A stretch of 64,000 nucleotides of DNA from Microvirga sp. (GTDB lineage Bacteria > Pseudomonadota > Alphaproteobacteria > Rhizobiales > Beijerinckiaceae). The notes under the pieces are model-generated. The model was not told the DNA's origin. It saw only the letters and a list, made by a program, of their open reading frames with translations, and did not search any database. The stretch spans positions 62,001 through 126,000 of the forward strand of contig JAPSLB010000004.1 in the NCBI GenBank assembly GCA_031181145.1, in the 5' to 3' direction. Of this stretch, positions 11,217-19,059 are shown one piece after another. The position numbers and the translations under genes are program-made. The first letter of the stretch is position 1. The number at the start of each line of letters is the position of its first letter.

Positions 11217-11352
11217 CTAGCGCATCGTGCGGAAAAGTGGCCCCGGTTTTCGCTGACGCGGCCCTTCGGGTCCGCTCCAAACGATGCGCTCATTCAAGGA
11301 GGGAGCATCGGACCCAAAAGTGCGAATCCACTTTTCACGTCCGATGCTCTAG
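11217..11352 (+). repeat. CTAG-bounded intergenic repeat, copy 2 (complete)
   Basis: A 136-nt composite element that begins and ends with CTAG (11217-11220, 11349-11352). Module B at about 11220-11291 is a palindromic unit with 10-bp ends (AGCGCATCGT / ACGATGCGCT) and internal hairpins such as GCGGCCCTTCGGGTCCGC. Module A at about 11304-11350 runs from AGCATCGGAC to GTCCGATGCT. It shares 96 nt in inverted orientation with 8793-8888 and, more distantly, 39934-40050. The CTA of its last CTAG is the stop codon of the decayed regulator gene next door. Confidence 0.9.
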
Positions 11353-11660
11353 CGAGCCGGGCCCCTTCGACTCTTGGCGGCCTTGGCCTTTCGGTAGAAC
11401 AAACCGTAGAGCGTGATCATGAGCTGCTCGATGCGAGGATCGGCGGTCCGGTGCCAGAGCGTCTGGCTCTCGCGGATGCTGCGACAGCGCCGATTGCGAC
11501 AGCCCCACCGCCTCCGCCAGCGTGGTGACGTTCGCCTTCCCCACTCCATCAGCCTGCACAGGACCGTCGGCCGGCGCTCGTTCGCGAACGTACGAGGAAT
11601 ATCGGCGACCTCCGTTGCATGGGCCTCAAACGCCGGAAGATCGAGATTGGCATGAGCCAC
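11349..11660 (-). pseudogene. Decayed ArsR/BigR-type transcriptional regulator
   Basis: Reading from a GTG at 11660, the start (DLPAFEAHATEVADIPRTFA, then LCRLMEW) and the end (ADPRIEQLMITLYGLFY) match a small ArsR winged-helix repressor. The middle is in another frame: VTTLAEAVGLSQSALSQH, the recognition-helix region, lies one frame over. The first frameshift is near 11535. After ALSQH, roughly a dozen codons of the helix and wing are missing, and the reading returns to the first frame at RESQTLWHRTADPR near 11480. A frameshift plus an internal deletion makes a working repressor unlikely. No partner gene remains nearby. The stop codon is supplied by the adjoining repeat. Confidence 0.75.
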
Positions 11661-11916
11661 GACAGAGAACGGTTAAGATTAGCTCAGCCTCAATTTAGGC
11701 TTTCCTGATTTATGATCAACGGAAGGCCATGGCTGACGGAGCGCAGATTGTCGGCGGATGCCTCGCGCAATCGCCCGGAGCACGGGGCGATCGAGAGTCC
11801 AGGGAACAAGGAGCGAAGAGGCGCGGCAGGGCAGCACAGCCAGCCCCGCCATACGTGATCGGAACCGGAACTGGCGCAGACCTGCTGCGCAGGCTTCCGG
11901 TGCAACAGGCAAGGAC

Positions 11917-12177
11917 TCAGCCGACCATCCCGAGAGCCTGCATGTAGAGCTCGAGGATCGCCTCTTCCTCCTGACGCTCGGCATAATCGCGCTTACGCAG
12001 GGCAACGATCTTGCGGAGAACCTTCGTGTCGAAGCCGTTGCCCTTGGCCTCTGCGTAAACGTCCTTGATGTCGCCCGCGATGCCGGCCTTCTCCTCCTCG
12101 AGACGCTCGATGCGCTCGATGAAAGCCTTCAGCTGATCGGCTGCGACGGATTCTGTATTGAAAGCTGCGTCATCCAT
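11917..12177 (-). CDS. gapR: GapR-family nucleoid-associated protein (DUF2312)
   Basis: Small 86-aa DNA-binding protein. In Caulobacter, GapR forms a tetrameric clamp on overtwisted AT-rich DNA and assists topoisomerases and replication. The sequence shows the family's long coiled coil (about 15-50: [20 protein letters not shown]) and the conserved [20 protein letters not shown] segment. Start ATG at 12177 has AAGGGGCC upstream. It lies downstream of the DUF1244 gene (63-nt gap) on the same strand. The function is transferred from the family; the similarity is clear over the whole length. Confidence 0.92.
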   Translation of the reverse strand: MDDAAFNTESVAADQLKAFIERIERLEEEKAGIAGDIKDVYAEAKGNGFDTKVLRKIVALRKRDYAERQEEEAILELYMQALGMVG

Positions 12178-12240
12178 GATGAGGCCCCTTGAATTGATGG
12201 CGTTGGCGCCAGTGTTACGGTCTATTTGGTTGAAGCGGGT

Positions 12241-12546
12241 TTAATGCCCGGGCTTCGATTCCTCAAAGCGGTCGAGCTGGGAGGGAGAGGCTTCCTTCTG
12301 GTGCCGGGCTTTCCACTCCTCATAGGGCATGCCGTAGACATGGGTGCGGCTCTCCTCCTTGGAGAGAGGCACGCCCCTGGCCTCGGCGGCTTCCTTCAGC
12401 CAGTTCGAGAGGCAGTTCCGGCAGAAGCCCGCCAGATTCATGAGATCGATATTCTGGACATCCGTGCGCTCGCGCAGGTGATCCAGCAGCCTGCGGAAGG
12501 CGGCCGCCTCCAATTCTGTCCGGGTCGCGGCATCGAGGTCCTTCAT
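12241..12546 (-). CDS. DUF1244 domain-containing protein
   Basis: Small cytosolic protein of 101 aa of unknown function, almost entirely helical in appearance. The conserved core NIDLMNLAGFCRNCLSNWLK contains a CxxC pair that could bind a metal or act in redox, followed by EEWKARHQKEA. Start ATG at 12546 has AGGGGAGGA upstream. It begins 14 nt after the stop of the amidohydrolase-like gene and probably shares its transcript; gapR follows. Nothing in the context gives a specific role. Confidence 0.85.
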   Translation of the reverse strand: MKDLDAATRTELEAAAFRRLLDHLRERTDVQNIDLMNLAGFCRNCLSNWLKEAAEARGVPLSKEESRTHVYGMPYEEWKARHQKEASPSQLDRFEESKPGH

Positions 12547-12560
12547 GAATCCTCCCCTTT

Positions 12561-13394
12561 TCAGTGTTGACGCAGGCGCTCGCGGGTCCGCGTCCCGAAG
12601 ATCGTCGGCTTGCGCAGATCCGCCCGCGCCGCCAGAGGCTTCAGGAGGCGGGCGAAGCGCTCGGCCCATTCCTCCGCCCCCTCGTCCGAGGCGATCAGAT
12701 CCTGCCGGATCTCGATCAGCGCGTTGGCGAGACCCCTGACCGTGGCGTGCCGGTCGACGGTATCGCCGGCGAGCGCCCCATCATAGGGCTCGTTGTCGCC
12801 AACGACGAGTCCCTCCTCGGCCATGAGACCTTCCAGGAGGGGCTTGGCGTAGCGGTCATCCGCATCCCACAGGATGCCCACATGCCAGGGACGCGGCCAG
12901 CCACGCCAGACCGGCGTGTAGCTGTGCACGGTCACGATGGCCGGCGGATGGCCCGCCGCCATCGCCTTGTGGATGGCCTTCGAGATGGCAGCGTCATAAG
13001 GGTCGTAGAAGCGCTCGATGCGCCGTTGAACCTCCGCCTCGTCCACCTTGGCGTTGCCCGGCACCACCGCGCCGTCCGACAGGCGCATGACCAGGGTCGG
13101 GTCGTCCCGCCCTCGATTGGGATCGATGATGAGACGGGAGAACCGGGTGAGGATCGCGGGGGCATTCAGCCGGCGGCCCAAGGAGCGAGTGACCGCGGCG
13201 GCCCCGATGTCATAGGCGATATGCCGCTGGAATTCGCCGGGCGGCAAGCCGAGGTCGCCCAGATCGGGCGGCACCGCGTTGGAAGCGTGATCGCAGAGGA
13301 GGAGAATGCCGGATTCGAGGGCGCCCTCGATGATCTCGACAGGATGGGGCTCAAGGGCGGGTTCGGCGCTCTTGAGCGCGGCAGAGGAGGACAT
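12561..13394 (-). CDS. N-formylglutamate amidohydrolase family protein
   Basis: Protein of 277 aa of the FGase family (PF05013), zinc hydrolases that include N-formylglutamate deformylase (HutG) of histidine breakdown. Visible motifs: LLLCDHASNAVP near 32-43 with a probable metal His, RFSRLIIDPNRGRDDPTLV, and IVTVHSYTPVW. No hut genes are nearby, so histidine degradation is not supported by context. It heads a minus-strand run with DUF1244 and gapR and faces away from the EamA exporter gene. A second, longer member of the same family is encoded at 19060-19950. Confidence 0.85.
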   Translation of the reverse strand: MSSSAALKSAEPALEPHPVEIIEGALESGILLLCDHASNAVPPDLGDLGLPPGEFQRHIAYDIGAAAVTRSLGRRLNAPAILTRFSRLIIDPNRGRDDPTLVMRLSDGAVVPGNAKVDEAEVQRRIERFYDPYDAAISKAIHKAMAAGHPPAIVTVHSYTPVWRGWPRPWHVGILWDADDRYAKPLLEGLMAEEGLVVGDNEPYDGALAGDTVDRHATVRGLANALIEIRQDLIASDEGAEEWAERFARLLKPLAARADLRKPTIFGTRTRERLRQH

Positions 13395-13498
13395 GACGGA
13401 AGGTTAAAACAAGACATTGATCGGCGGGGGAAAATCCTTACCCTGCACGCCGCCCCCTGACAACGCGACCATCCGCGCAACCATCCGGCGATACGAAG

Positions 13499-14422
13499 AT
13501 GTCCTCCCTATCCACCTCGGCACGTCCCGGGATCGGCTTTGCCACAGCGTTTGCGGCCCTCTGCCTCGGGGCGGTCGCCATGGGCATTTCCCCCATCTTC
13601 GTGCGCTTCGCCTCCTCCAGTATGGGCGGAGCGCCTGCCGATGTGGGCCCCTTCGCCAGCGCCTTCTGGCGCGTATGCCTGTGCCTGCCGCTTCTTTACG
13701 CCTGGATGCGGATCGAGGAGAGGAAGGCGCCCGCCGATGCGCCGCGGGTTCGTTTCTCCAGGGCCGCCATTCTGGGCGGACTGGTCTTCACGGGCGACCT
13801 TCTGGTCTGGCACCTCGCCATTCTCAAGACCACCGTGGCCAACGCGACCTTCTTCGCCACCATGGCCCCGCTCGTGGTCGTGCTGGTGGTCTGGCTGGTG
13901 CTGCGGCAGAAGGTGTCGCGCGGCACCTTCGCCGGCCTGGGATTATGCCTCCTGGGCGGCACGGCCCTGATCGGCCAGAGCCTGCGTGCCGATCCAGCCC
14001 GCCTCACGGGCGATCTCTTCGGCCTCGCCACGGCCTTTTTCTTCGGACTCTACTTCATCGTCGCCAGCAGGGCGCGCAAAACCGCTGGCGCGGCGCGGGT
14101 GACCTACGAAACAAGCCTCATCACCGCCGCCCTTCTCCTCCTGGTGGCGCTCGCCTTCGAAAGCCGCATCATGCCGCAAACCTGGCAGGGCACGGCGGCG
14201 CTGTTCGCCATGTCCTATGTCAGCCATGCCGGCGGACAGGGCCTGCTCTCCATCGCCTTGGGGATCCTGCCCCCGATCTTCTCGTCTCTGGTGATCTTCC
14301 TGGAATCGATCGCGGCGGCTTTGTTCGGCTGGGTGATTCTCGGCGAACAGCTCACCTTGATCCAGAGCCTCGGCGGCGCATTGATTCTCCTGGGGATATG
14401 GGTGGCCCGACCGGAGAGTTGA
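13499..14422 (+). CDS. EamA/DMT-family exporter
   Basis: Inner-membrane protein of 307 aa with about ten hydrophobic helices in two EamA repeats (about 15-140 and 160-300), the layout of the drug/metabolite transporter superfamily. Members export amino acids, nucleotides or drugs; the sequence does not reveal the substrate. The end of each repeat shows the usual small-residue pattern (ESIAAALFGWVILGEQLT in the second). Start ATG at 13499 has a modest ACGAAG site. It is divergent from the amidohydrolase gene across about 100 nt and has no operon partner. Confidence 0.85.
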   Translation: MSSLSTSARPGIGFATAFAALCLGAVAMGISPIFVRFASSSMGGAPADVGPFASAFWRVCLCLPLLYAWMRIEERKAPADAPRVRFSRAAILGGLVFTGDLLVWHLAILKTTVANATFFATMAPLVVVLVVWLVLRQKVSRGTFAGLGLCLLGGTALIGQSLRADPARLTGDLFGLATAFFFGLYFIVASRARKTAGAARVTYETSLITAALLLLVALAFESRIMPQTWQGTAALFAMSYVSHAGGQGLLSIALGILPPIFSSLVIFLESIAAALFGWVILGEQLTLIQSLGGALILLGIWVARPES

Positions 14423-14637
14423 GCCACGGCACGAGGTGCCCGGCCCCTCCTCGAACAAAGGGGGAATTGCTCTTTCAAGGCCGGCCGGAGCAGGCAGGGA
14501 AACTTTTTAGCGGGCTAAATGTCATCGGAGGTGCCTTTTGATCTTGATGCGCTGCGTCTTCTGGCCGACAAGGAATCGACATAGTTCTCGAAGCATTGTG
14601 CGATTTCATTCCTGACCTGCTGACTGAATCGACATCC

Positions 14638-15105
14638 ATGAAGGTCCTGCCTCTCCCTCTGGCCTCTCGCAGGCAGCGAAGCCTTGCGCTGATGACGTGC
14701 CTGCTCGGCGGTGCGTTTCTCGCGGCCTCTCCGGCGCGCGCCGACTTACGCCTGTGCAACATGACGTCGAGCCGCGTCGGGGTGGCGCTCGGCTACCGCG
14801 ACCCGCAAGGGTGGGTGACGGAAGGCTGGTGGAACCTGAATGCCCGCGGTTGCGAAACCCTGCTCAAGGGACAGCTCAGCGGCCGTTTCTACTATATCTA
14901 CGCCATAGACTACGACCGAGGCGGCGAGTGGAGCGGTCGGTCCTTCATGTGTACCCGCGAGCGGGAATTCACGATCCGCGGCACGGAAGATTGCCTTGCA
15001 CGGGGCTTTGATCGCAGCGGCTTCTTCGAAGTCGATACCGGTGAACAGAAGAGCTGGACCATCCAGCTCACAGAGACGAATCGCCCAGGGGGGGCACAGC
15101 CATGA
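14638..15105 (+). CDS. DUF1036 domain-containing exported protein
   Basis: Protein of 155 aa with an N-terminal signal peptide (hydrophobic core about 18-32, cleavage probably after SPARA near 36). The mature part has the DUF1036 pattern: LRLCNMTSSRVGVALGYRD, GWVTEGWWNL, GGEWSGRSFMC, CLARGFDRSGFFEVDTGE. The four Cys may form periplasmic disulfides. Function unknown. Its TGA overlaps the ATG of pyk (ATGA), so the two are translationally coupled, a pairing I recall from many Hyphomicrobiales. Confidence 0.88.
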   Translation: MKVLPLPLASRRQRSLALMTCLLGGAFLAASPARADLRLCNMTSSRVGVALGYRDPQGWVTEGWWNLNARGCETLLKGQLSGRFYYIYAIDYDRGGEWSGRSFMCTREREFTIRGTEDCLARGFDRSGFFEVDTGEQKSWTIQLTETNRPGGAQP

Positions 15106-16538
15106 GACGCTCAAGGCGTACGAAAATTCTCGCAACTCTCGGACCGGCCTCCGAATCCCAGGAGATGATCGAGAAGCTCTTTGAGGCGGGCGCGGACGTG
15201 TTTCGCCTGAACATGAGCCATCTGCCGCGCGAGAAGCTGAAGGAACGCGTGGCGATGATCCGTGCGGTGGAAGCGAGGTTCAAGCGTCCCATTGCGATCC
15301 TGGCCGATCTGCAGGGCCCGAAGCTGCGCGTCGGCGCCTTCGAGGGCGACAGCGCCATGCTGGAACCGGGCCAGATCTTCACGTTCGATGCCGATACCAA
15401 TCTCGGCAGCAAGAACCGCGTTCACCTCCCCCACCCGGAGATCCTTTCCTCCCTCGAACCGGGCCATACGGTGCTCATCGACGACGGCAAGCTGCGTCTT
15501 CGCGTCAAGAGCGTGAAGCAGGGCTCCGCCGCGACGACCGTCGAAGTCGCGGGCAAGATCTCGAACCGCAAGGGCGTGAGCCTGCCGGATACGACCATTC
15601 CCGTAGCCGCCATGACGGACAAGGACCGTTCGGATCTCGAGGCCGCCCTCGATGCTGGCGTCGACTGGATCGCCCTGTCTTTCGTGCAGCGCCCGGAGGA
15701 CGTGGCCGAGGTGAAGAAGGTCGCGCGGGGGCGCGCGCTCGTCATGTCGAAGCTCGAGAAGCCTCAGGCCATCGCGCGCCTCGACGAGATCATGGAGATT
15801 TCGGATGCCGTCATGGTCGCCCGCGGCGATCTCGGCGTGGAAATGCCGCTCGAGAAGGTGCCCGGCATCCAGAAGCGCATCGTCCGCGCCGCCCGCCGCC
15901 TCGGCAAGCCCGTGGTCGTCGCAACCCAGATGCTGGAATCCATGATCACCTCGCCGGTGCCGACGCGCGCCGAGGTCTCGGACGTGGCGACTGCCGTTTA
16001 TGACGGCGCCGATGCGGTGATGCTCTCGGCCGAAAGCGCCTCGGGCCAGTATCCCATCGATGCGGTGGCCACCATGAGCCGGATCGCGGAAGAGGTGGAG
16101 CAGGATCAGAACTACTGGTCGATCATGCGTACTCTCAGCACCGAGCCGGAAGCGACAGGCTCGGACGCGATTGCGGCCGGCGCGCATCAGATCGCGGACA
16201 CGCTCAACCTCAAGACCATGGCGGCCTGGACCTTCTCGGGCTCCACGGCCTTCCGCATCGCCCGCGAGCGGCCCAACTCCACCCTGATCGCGCTCACGCC
16301 CAGCCAGGACACGGCGCGCCGCCTTGCCCTGGTCTGGGGCGTGCATTCGATCCGCACCAAGGACGCCAGCGATATCGACGACATGGCCTTCCGCGCGTGC
16401 AAGTTCGCCGTCCGCGAGGGCTTCTCCGGCATCGGCGACCGCATCATCATCGTCGCGGGCATGCCGTTCGGCACGCCGGGTGCCACCAACATGGTGCGCA
16501 TCGCCTTCGTCAGCCAGGAGCACGCCGCTCAGGCCTGA
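15102..16538 (+). CDS. pyk: Pyruvate kinase
   Basis: Glycolytic enzyme of 478 aa that converts phosphoenolpyruvate and ADP to pyruvate and ATP. Hallmarks: N-terminal RRTKILATLGPAS, FRLNMSH, ADLQGPKLRVG in the TIM barrel, MSKLEKPQA with the catalytic Lys, MVARGDLGVEMP and PVVVATQMLESMI, then the B-domain and a C-terminal allosteric-type domain. Length and domain order are those of bacterial PykA/PykF. The start overlaps the upstream DUF1036 stop by ATGA. The gene ends 7 nt from a convergent hydrolase gene. Confidence 0.96.
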   Translation: MRRSRRTKILATLGPASESQEMIEKLFEAGADVFRLNMSHLPREKLKERVAMIRAVEARFKRPIAILADLQGPKLRVGAFEGDSAMLEPGQIFTFDADTNLGSKNRVHLPHPEILSSLEPGHTVLIDDGKLRLRVKSVKQGSAATTVEVAGKISNRKGVSLPDTTIPVAAMTDKDRSDLEAALDAGVDWIALSFVQRPEDVAEVKKVARGRALVMSKLEKPQAIARLDEIMEISDAVMVARGDLGVEMPLEKVPGIQKRIVRAARRLGKPVVVATQMLESMITSPVPTRAEVSDVATAVYDGADAVMLSAESASGQYPIDAVATMSRIAEEVEQDQNYWSIMRTLSTEPEATGSDAIAAGAHQIADTLNLKTMAAWTFSGSTAFRIARERPNSTLIALTPSQDTARRLALVWGVHSIRTKDASDIDDMAFRACKFAVREGFSGIGDRIIIVAGMPFGTPGATNMVRIAFVSQEHAAQA

Positions 16539-16545
16539 TCTCCGA

Positions 16546-17514
16546 TCACACCCTGGCCGGCGCGATCCGCTCGGCCAGGGCCTCGATCGCTGCCAGCACG
16601 GTTCTTCCATCGGCATATTGCGGCATGTGGCCGATACCCGGCATCACGATGAGCTGCGCGCCGGGAACCGCATTCGCGAAGGAGCGGCTGTGCAGATCGG
16701 TCCAGACGATCTCGTCGCATTCTCCGGCAATTACCGTGGCGGGCAAGCGAATATCGCCGTAACGGCGACTTTGCCGTGACACCGCATCGAACATGACGGC
16801 GAAATCCTGCATGTTGGCCTCGTAGGCGCGAGGCCGGAACGCGAGGGGGATGAAGCCCTTGCGCACGATGCCCGGCGTCGGCGGCTGCGGCGCATAGGTC
16901 TTTCTCTTCAACCAGGGTCGCAGCACCAACGTGACGGGCAGAGCCAAGGAGCGCAGGGCGAGCCACCCCGCCCAGGATGCGACGAAGCGCCGGTACCAAC
17001 CGACATAGCCGCCCGGCCATGGCGTGGTGATGCCGGACAGGATGAGGATGGCGCCTGTCACGTCCCGGTGATCGAGGGCGAAGTGCGGCACGATGGTTCC
17101 GGACCAGGAATGCCCGACGACCACCGCATTGCGCACGTCAAGCCTGCGCAGGGCCTCGGCCACCAGGGCGGCCTGCCGCGCCGGATCGGCCGCCTTCAGG
17201 CCTCCTTTGCGCTCGCTCCAGCCATGGCCGGGCCGGTCGAACGCGATGACCCGGTAATGCTGCGCGAGATGCGAGCCGAGGCCCAGCATGGATTCGACGA
17301 GATTGGACGACGCGCCATGCAGGAGCACGATGGTGCCGCGGGATCCTCCTGGGGGTTCGACGTCCCGGTAGTGCAGCCTGCAGCCCGCGACCTCCAGGAA
17401 GCGGCCGGTCGGCGGATAGCGGCGCCCGACGAACCACCCATAGGCGTAGGTGAACGCCGCTCCGGCCGCGACGAGAAGAAGGAAGGCAGCCAGGAGGCCG
17501 AGGACAAAGCTCAT
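16546..17514 (-). CDS. Alpha/beta hydrolase with N-terminal membrane anchor
   Basis: Protein of 322 aa with one hydrophobic helix at about 3-25, so it is probably anchored in the inner membrane with the catalytic domain exposed. The alpha/beta-hydrolase fold is clear: oxyanion region LLHGASSN, nucleophile elbow GHSWSG with Ser136, and a late GIGHMPQ with the likely catalytic His. The family covers esterases, lipases and haloalkane dehalogenases, so the substrate cannot be named. The TPR gene lies 13 nt upstream on the same strand and probably shares its transcript. Confidence 0.85.
   Translation of the reverse strand: MSFVLGLLAAFLLLVAAGAAFTYAYGWFVGRRYPPTGRFLEVAGCRLHYRDVEPPGGSRGTIVLLHGASSNLVESMLGLGSHLAQHYRVIAFDRPGHGWSERKGGLKAADPARQAALVAEALRRLDVRNAVVVGHSWSGTIVPHFALDHRDVTGAILILSGITTPWPGGYVGWYRRFVASWAGWLALRSLALPVTLVLRPWLKRKTYAPQPPTPGIVRKGFIPLAFRPRAYEANMQDFAVMFDAVSRQSRRYGDIRLPATVIAGECDEIVWTDLHSRSFANAVPGAQLIVMPGIGHMPQYADGRTVLAAIEALAERIAPARV
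16551..16580. terminator. Possible terminator hairpin at the pyk/hydrolase convergence
   Basis: A perfect 9-bp stem (CCCTGGCCG at 16551-16559, CGGCCAGGG at 16572-16580) with a 12-nt loop lies 13 nt past the pyk stop and inside the last codons of the convergent hydrolase gene. There is no T-run, so termination by it is uncertain. Confidence 0.3.
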
Positions 17515-17527
17515 CGTGAACCGCGGA

Positions 17528-18124
17528 TCAGAGATCCTGCCCGTCTACATCAGGCACCAGACGGTTCACAATGGTTTGCACGCTCGCTTCCTGCGGATTG
17601 ATACTCAGCACGCGCCGATAAGCCTCGAGCGCCCGCGCCTTGTCGTCGGAGGCCATCAGAATATGGCCAAGCCCGGTCCAGGCGTTGAAGTGGCGTGGCT
17701 CGATCTTCAGGGCTCGGCTGAGATCGGCCATGGCCGCGACGGGATCGTCGATCTGGTAGAACACCGTCGCCCTGCGATACCAGGCCTCCGCCCAGTCCGG
17801 CTGAAGGGCCAGAACCCGGTCGAGCAGCTCGATGGCGAGCGGGAAATCCTTTTTCTCGAAAGCCCGCGTGGCCCGGTTGAGCAGCAGGTCCGCCGTATCG
17901 GAGCCGGAGCGTGAGAACCGCCGCTCGATCAGCTTCGAGATGCCCTCGGCCTCCCGCTCCGAACCGGCCCTGGAGAGGCGTTCGAACAGATCGTCGAGAG
18001 TGGCGGGTTTAGGCGGAGGCGGCTGCTCCCCCGCCGGAGCTTTAGGTCGAACGGCCTCCTGCGCATCCGACGGATACGCGGCCAAGCTCAGCAGTGTGGT
18101 CAGCAGGAACGCAAAAAAGCGCAT
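17528..18124 (-). CDS. Exported tetratricopeptide-repeat protein
   Basis: Protein of 198 aa with a signal peptide (MRFFAFLLTTLLSLAAYPSDA, cleavage near 21), a Pro-rich linker (about 26-40) and then TPR-like helical repeats from about 75 to 185 (for example ALQPDWAEAWYRRATVFYQI and IEPRHFNAWTGLGHILMASD). It is probably a periplasmic scaffold protein. The start codon is embedded in a perfect 11-bp hairpin (18121-18150), so translation may be restricted. The hydrolase gene follows 13 nt downstream. Confidence 0.82.
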   Translation of the reverse strand: MRFFAFLLTTLLSLAAYPSDAQEAVRPKAPAGEQPPPPKPATLDDLFERLSRAGSEREAEGISKLIERRFSRSGSDTADLLLNRATRAFEKKDFPLAIELLDRVLALQPDWAEAWYRRATVFYQIDDPVAAMADLSRALKIEPRHFNAWTGLGHILMASDDKARALEAYRRVLSINPQEASVQTIVNRLVPDVDGQDL

Positions 18125-18150
18125 GCCGGGATTTTAGGGTCCCGGCATGC
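18121..18150 (-). promoter_or_regulatory. Hairpin covering the start codon of the TPR gene
   Basis: GCATGCCGGGA (18121-18131) pairs perfectly with TCCCGGCATGC (18140-18150), an 11-bp GC-rich stem with an 8-nt loop. The ATG of the TPR gene (18124-18122) lies in the stem. Without an active opening step the start would be hidden in the mRNA. Its effect is inferred. Confidence 0.5.
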
Positions 18151-18159
18151 GTGGTCAAT

Positions 18160-18189
18160 TCATAAAAGCGTGCGCGGCGTTGCCGCGCC
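18160..18189 (-). terminator. Rho-independent terminator after rpmJ
   Basis: On the minus strand a 7-bp GC stem (18182-18188 with 18172-18178, loop of 3) is followed by ACGCTTTTAT. It begins 5 nt past the rpmJ stop. Stem and T-rich tail fit intrinsic termination. Confidence 0.6.
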
Positions 18190-18193
18190 CTGC

Positions 18194-18319
18194 TTAGCCC
18201 TGACGAGCCTTGTAGCGCTTCTGAGTCTTGTTGATGATGTAGACCCGGCCCTTGCGACGCACCAGCTGGTTGTCGCGGTGACGGCCGCGGATCGACTTCA
18301 ACGAGTTACGGATCTTCAT
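18194..18319 (-). CDS. rpmJ: 50S ribosomal protein L36
   Basis: A 41-aa, strongly basic ribosomal protein. The translation starts [18 protein letters not shown] and ends [10 protein letters not shown]. It lacks the four zinc-ligand Cys/His residues of the C+ form, so it is the zinc-independent (YkgO-type) L36 usual in alphaproteobacteria. Start ATG at 18319 has AGGAGACC upstream. It lies apart from ribosomal operons, between tRNA-Val and the TPR gene, and is followed by a terminator. Confidence 0.95.
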   Translation of the reverse strand: MKIRNSLKSIRGRHRDNQLVRRKGRVYIINKTQKRYKARQG

Positions 18320-18361
18320 ATCCGGTCTCCTGCGGCCCTTCGGGAAGGCCGGAAAAAGAAA

Positions 18362-18436
18362 TGGTGGGCGCGGCTGGGATCGAACCAGCGACCCCTACGA
18401 TGTCAACGTAGTGCTCTCCCGCTGAGCTACGCGCCC
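18362..18436 (-). tRNA. tRNA-Val (anticodon GAC)
   Basis: 75 nt including an encoded CCA at 18364-18362. The acceptor stem GGGCGCG/CGCGCCC is perfect. The D arm (GCTCAGCGGGAGAGC), the anticodon stem CTACG/CGTAG with loop TTGACAT, and the T arm with GGTTCGATCC are all present. Anticodon GAC reads GUC and GUU valine codons. Confidence 0.97.
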
Positions 18437-18528
18437 CTGAAACGGTGATGTTTGACGTCCCGTCTCGGCTGTGGGGGGCGATATACCCAGAAGTGGGCAT
18501 ATGCGCAAGTCATGATGAGCAACCTTTT

Positions 18529-18885
18529 TTAGGCTGCCATCATTTTCTCGACCTCGCTCACCAGGTCGCGCAGGTGGAAGGGCTTGGAAAGCACCTTCGC
18601 ATCCTTCGGAGCCTGCGAGTCCGGGTTCAGGGCCACGGCGGCGAAGCCGGTGATGAACATGACCTTGATGTCCGGATCAAGCTCGGTGGCCCGGCGGGCC
18701 AGCTCGATTCCGTCCATTTCCGGCATGACGATATCCGTCAGCAGAAGCTCGAAGGGCTCCTCCCGCAGGCGGTTGTAGGCGGATAGGCCGTTATCGAACG
18801 GGGCCACCTCGTAGCCTGCGTTCTCGAGCGCCTTCACCAGAAAGCGCCGCATATCGTTGTCGTCTTCGGCGAGAAGAATCTTCAT
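18529..18885 (-). CDS. cpdR: Single-domain response regulator CpdR
   Basis: Stand-alone receiver domain of 118 aa. In Caulobacter and rhizobia, unphosphorylated CpdR brings ClpXP to the pole and primes degradation of cell-cycle proteins; the CckA-ChpT relay phosphorylates it. The sequence has the acidic pocket AEDDND, phospho-acceptor Asp51 (LLTDIVMPEMDG), and the late FITGFAAVALNPDSQAPKDA and SKPFHLRDLV blocks that are nearly invariant in CpdR orthologues. Start ATG at 18885. No kinase gene is adjacent, as expected. Confidence 0.95.
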   Translation of the reverse strand: MKILLAEDDNDMRRFLVKALENAGYEVAPFDNGLSAYNRLREEPFELLLTDIVMPEMDGIELARRATELDPDIKVMFITGFAAVALNPDSQAPKDAKVLSKPFHLRDLVSEVEKMMAA

Positions 18886-19059
18886 CGGCTGCCAAGCCCC
18901 GAATCGTGGCGAATGATCTCAGAAATCTTTCATGCTCCTGACCGGTAAATAACCCGTGAAAGAACGACGCGGCACACTCACCATATTGTCGTGGACAGGC
19001 GGCGCGGCTGCCTTACACTAGCAAAAAAGCAAACTTCTTCTCCAGAACAGCCAGTTTTC

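Noticed and set aside
18362..18436. tRNA-Val as a phage attachment site
   Set aside because: No integrase gene and no second copy of the tRNA 3' end were found nearby.
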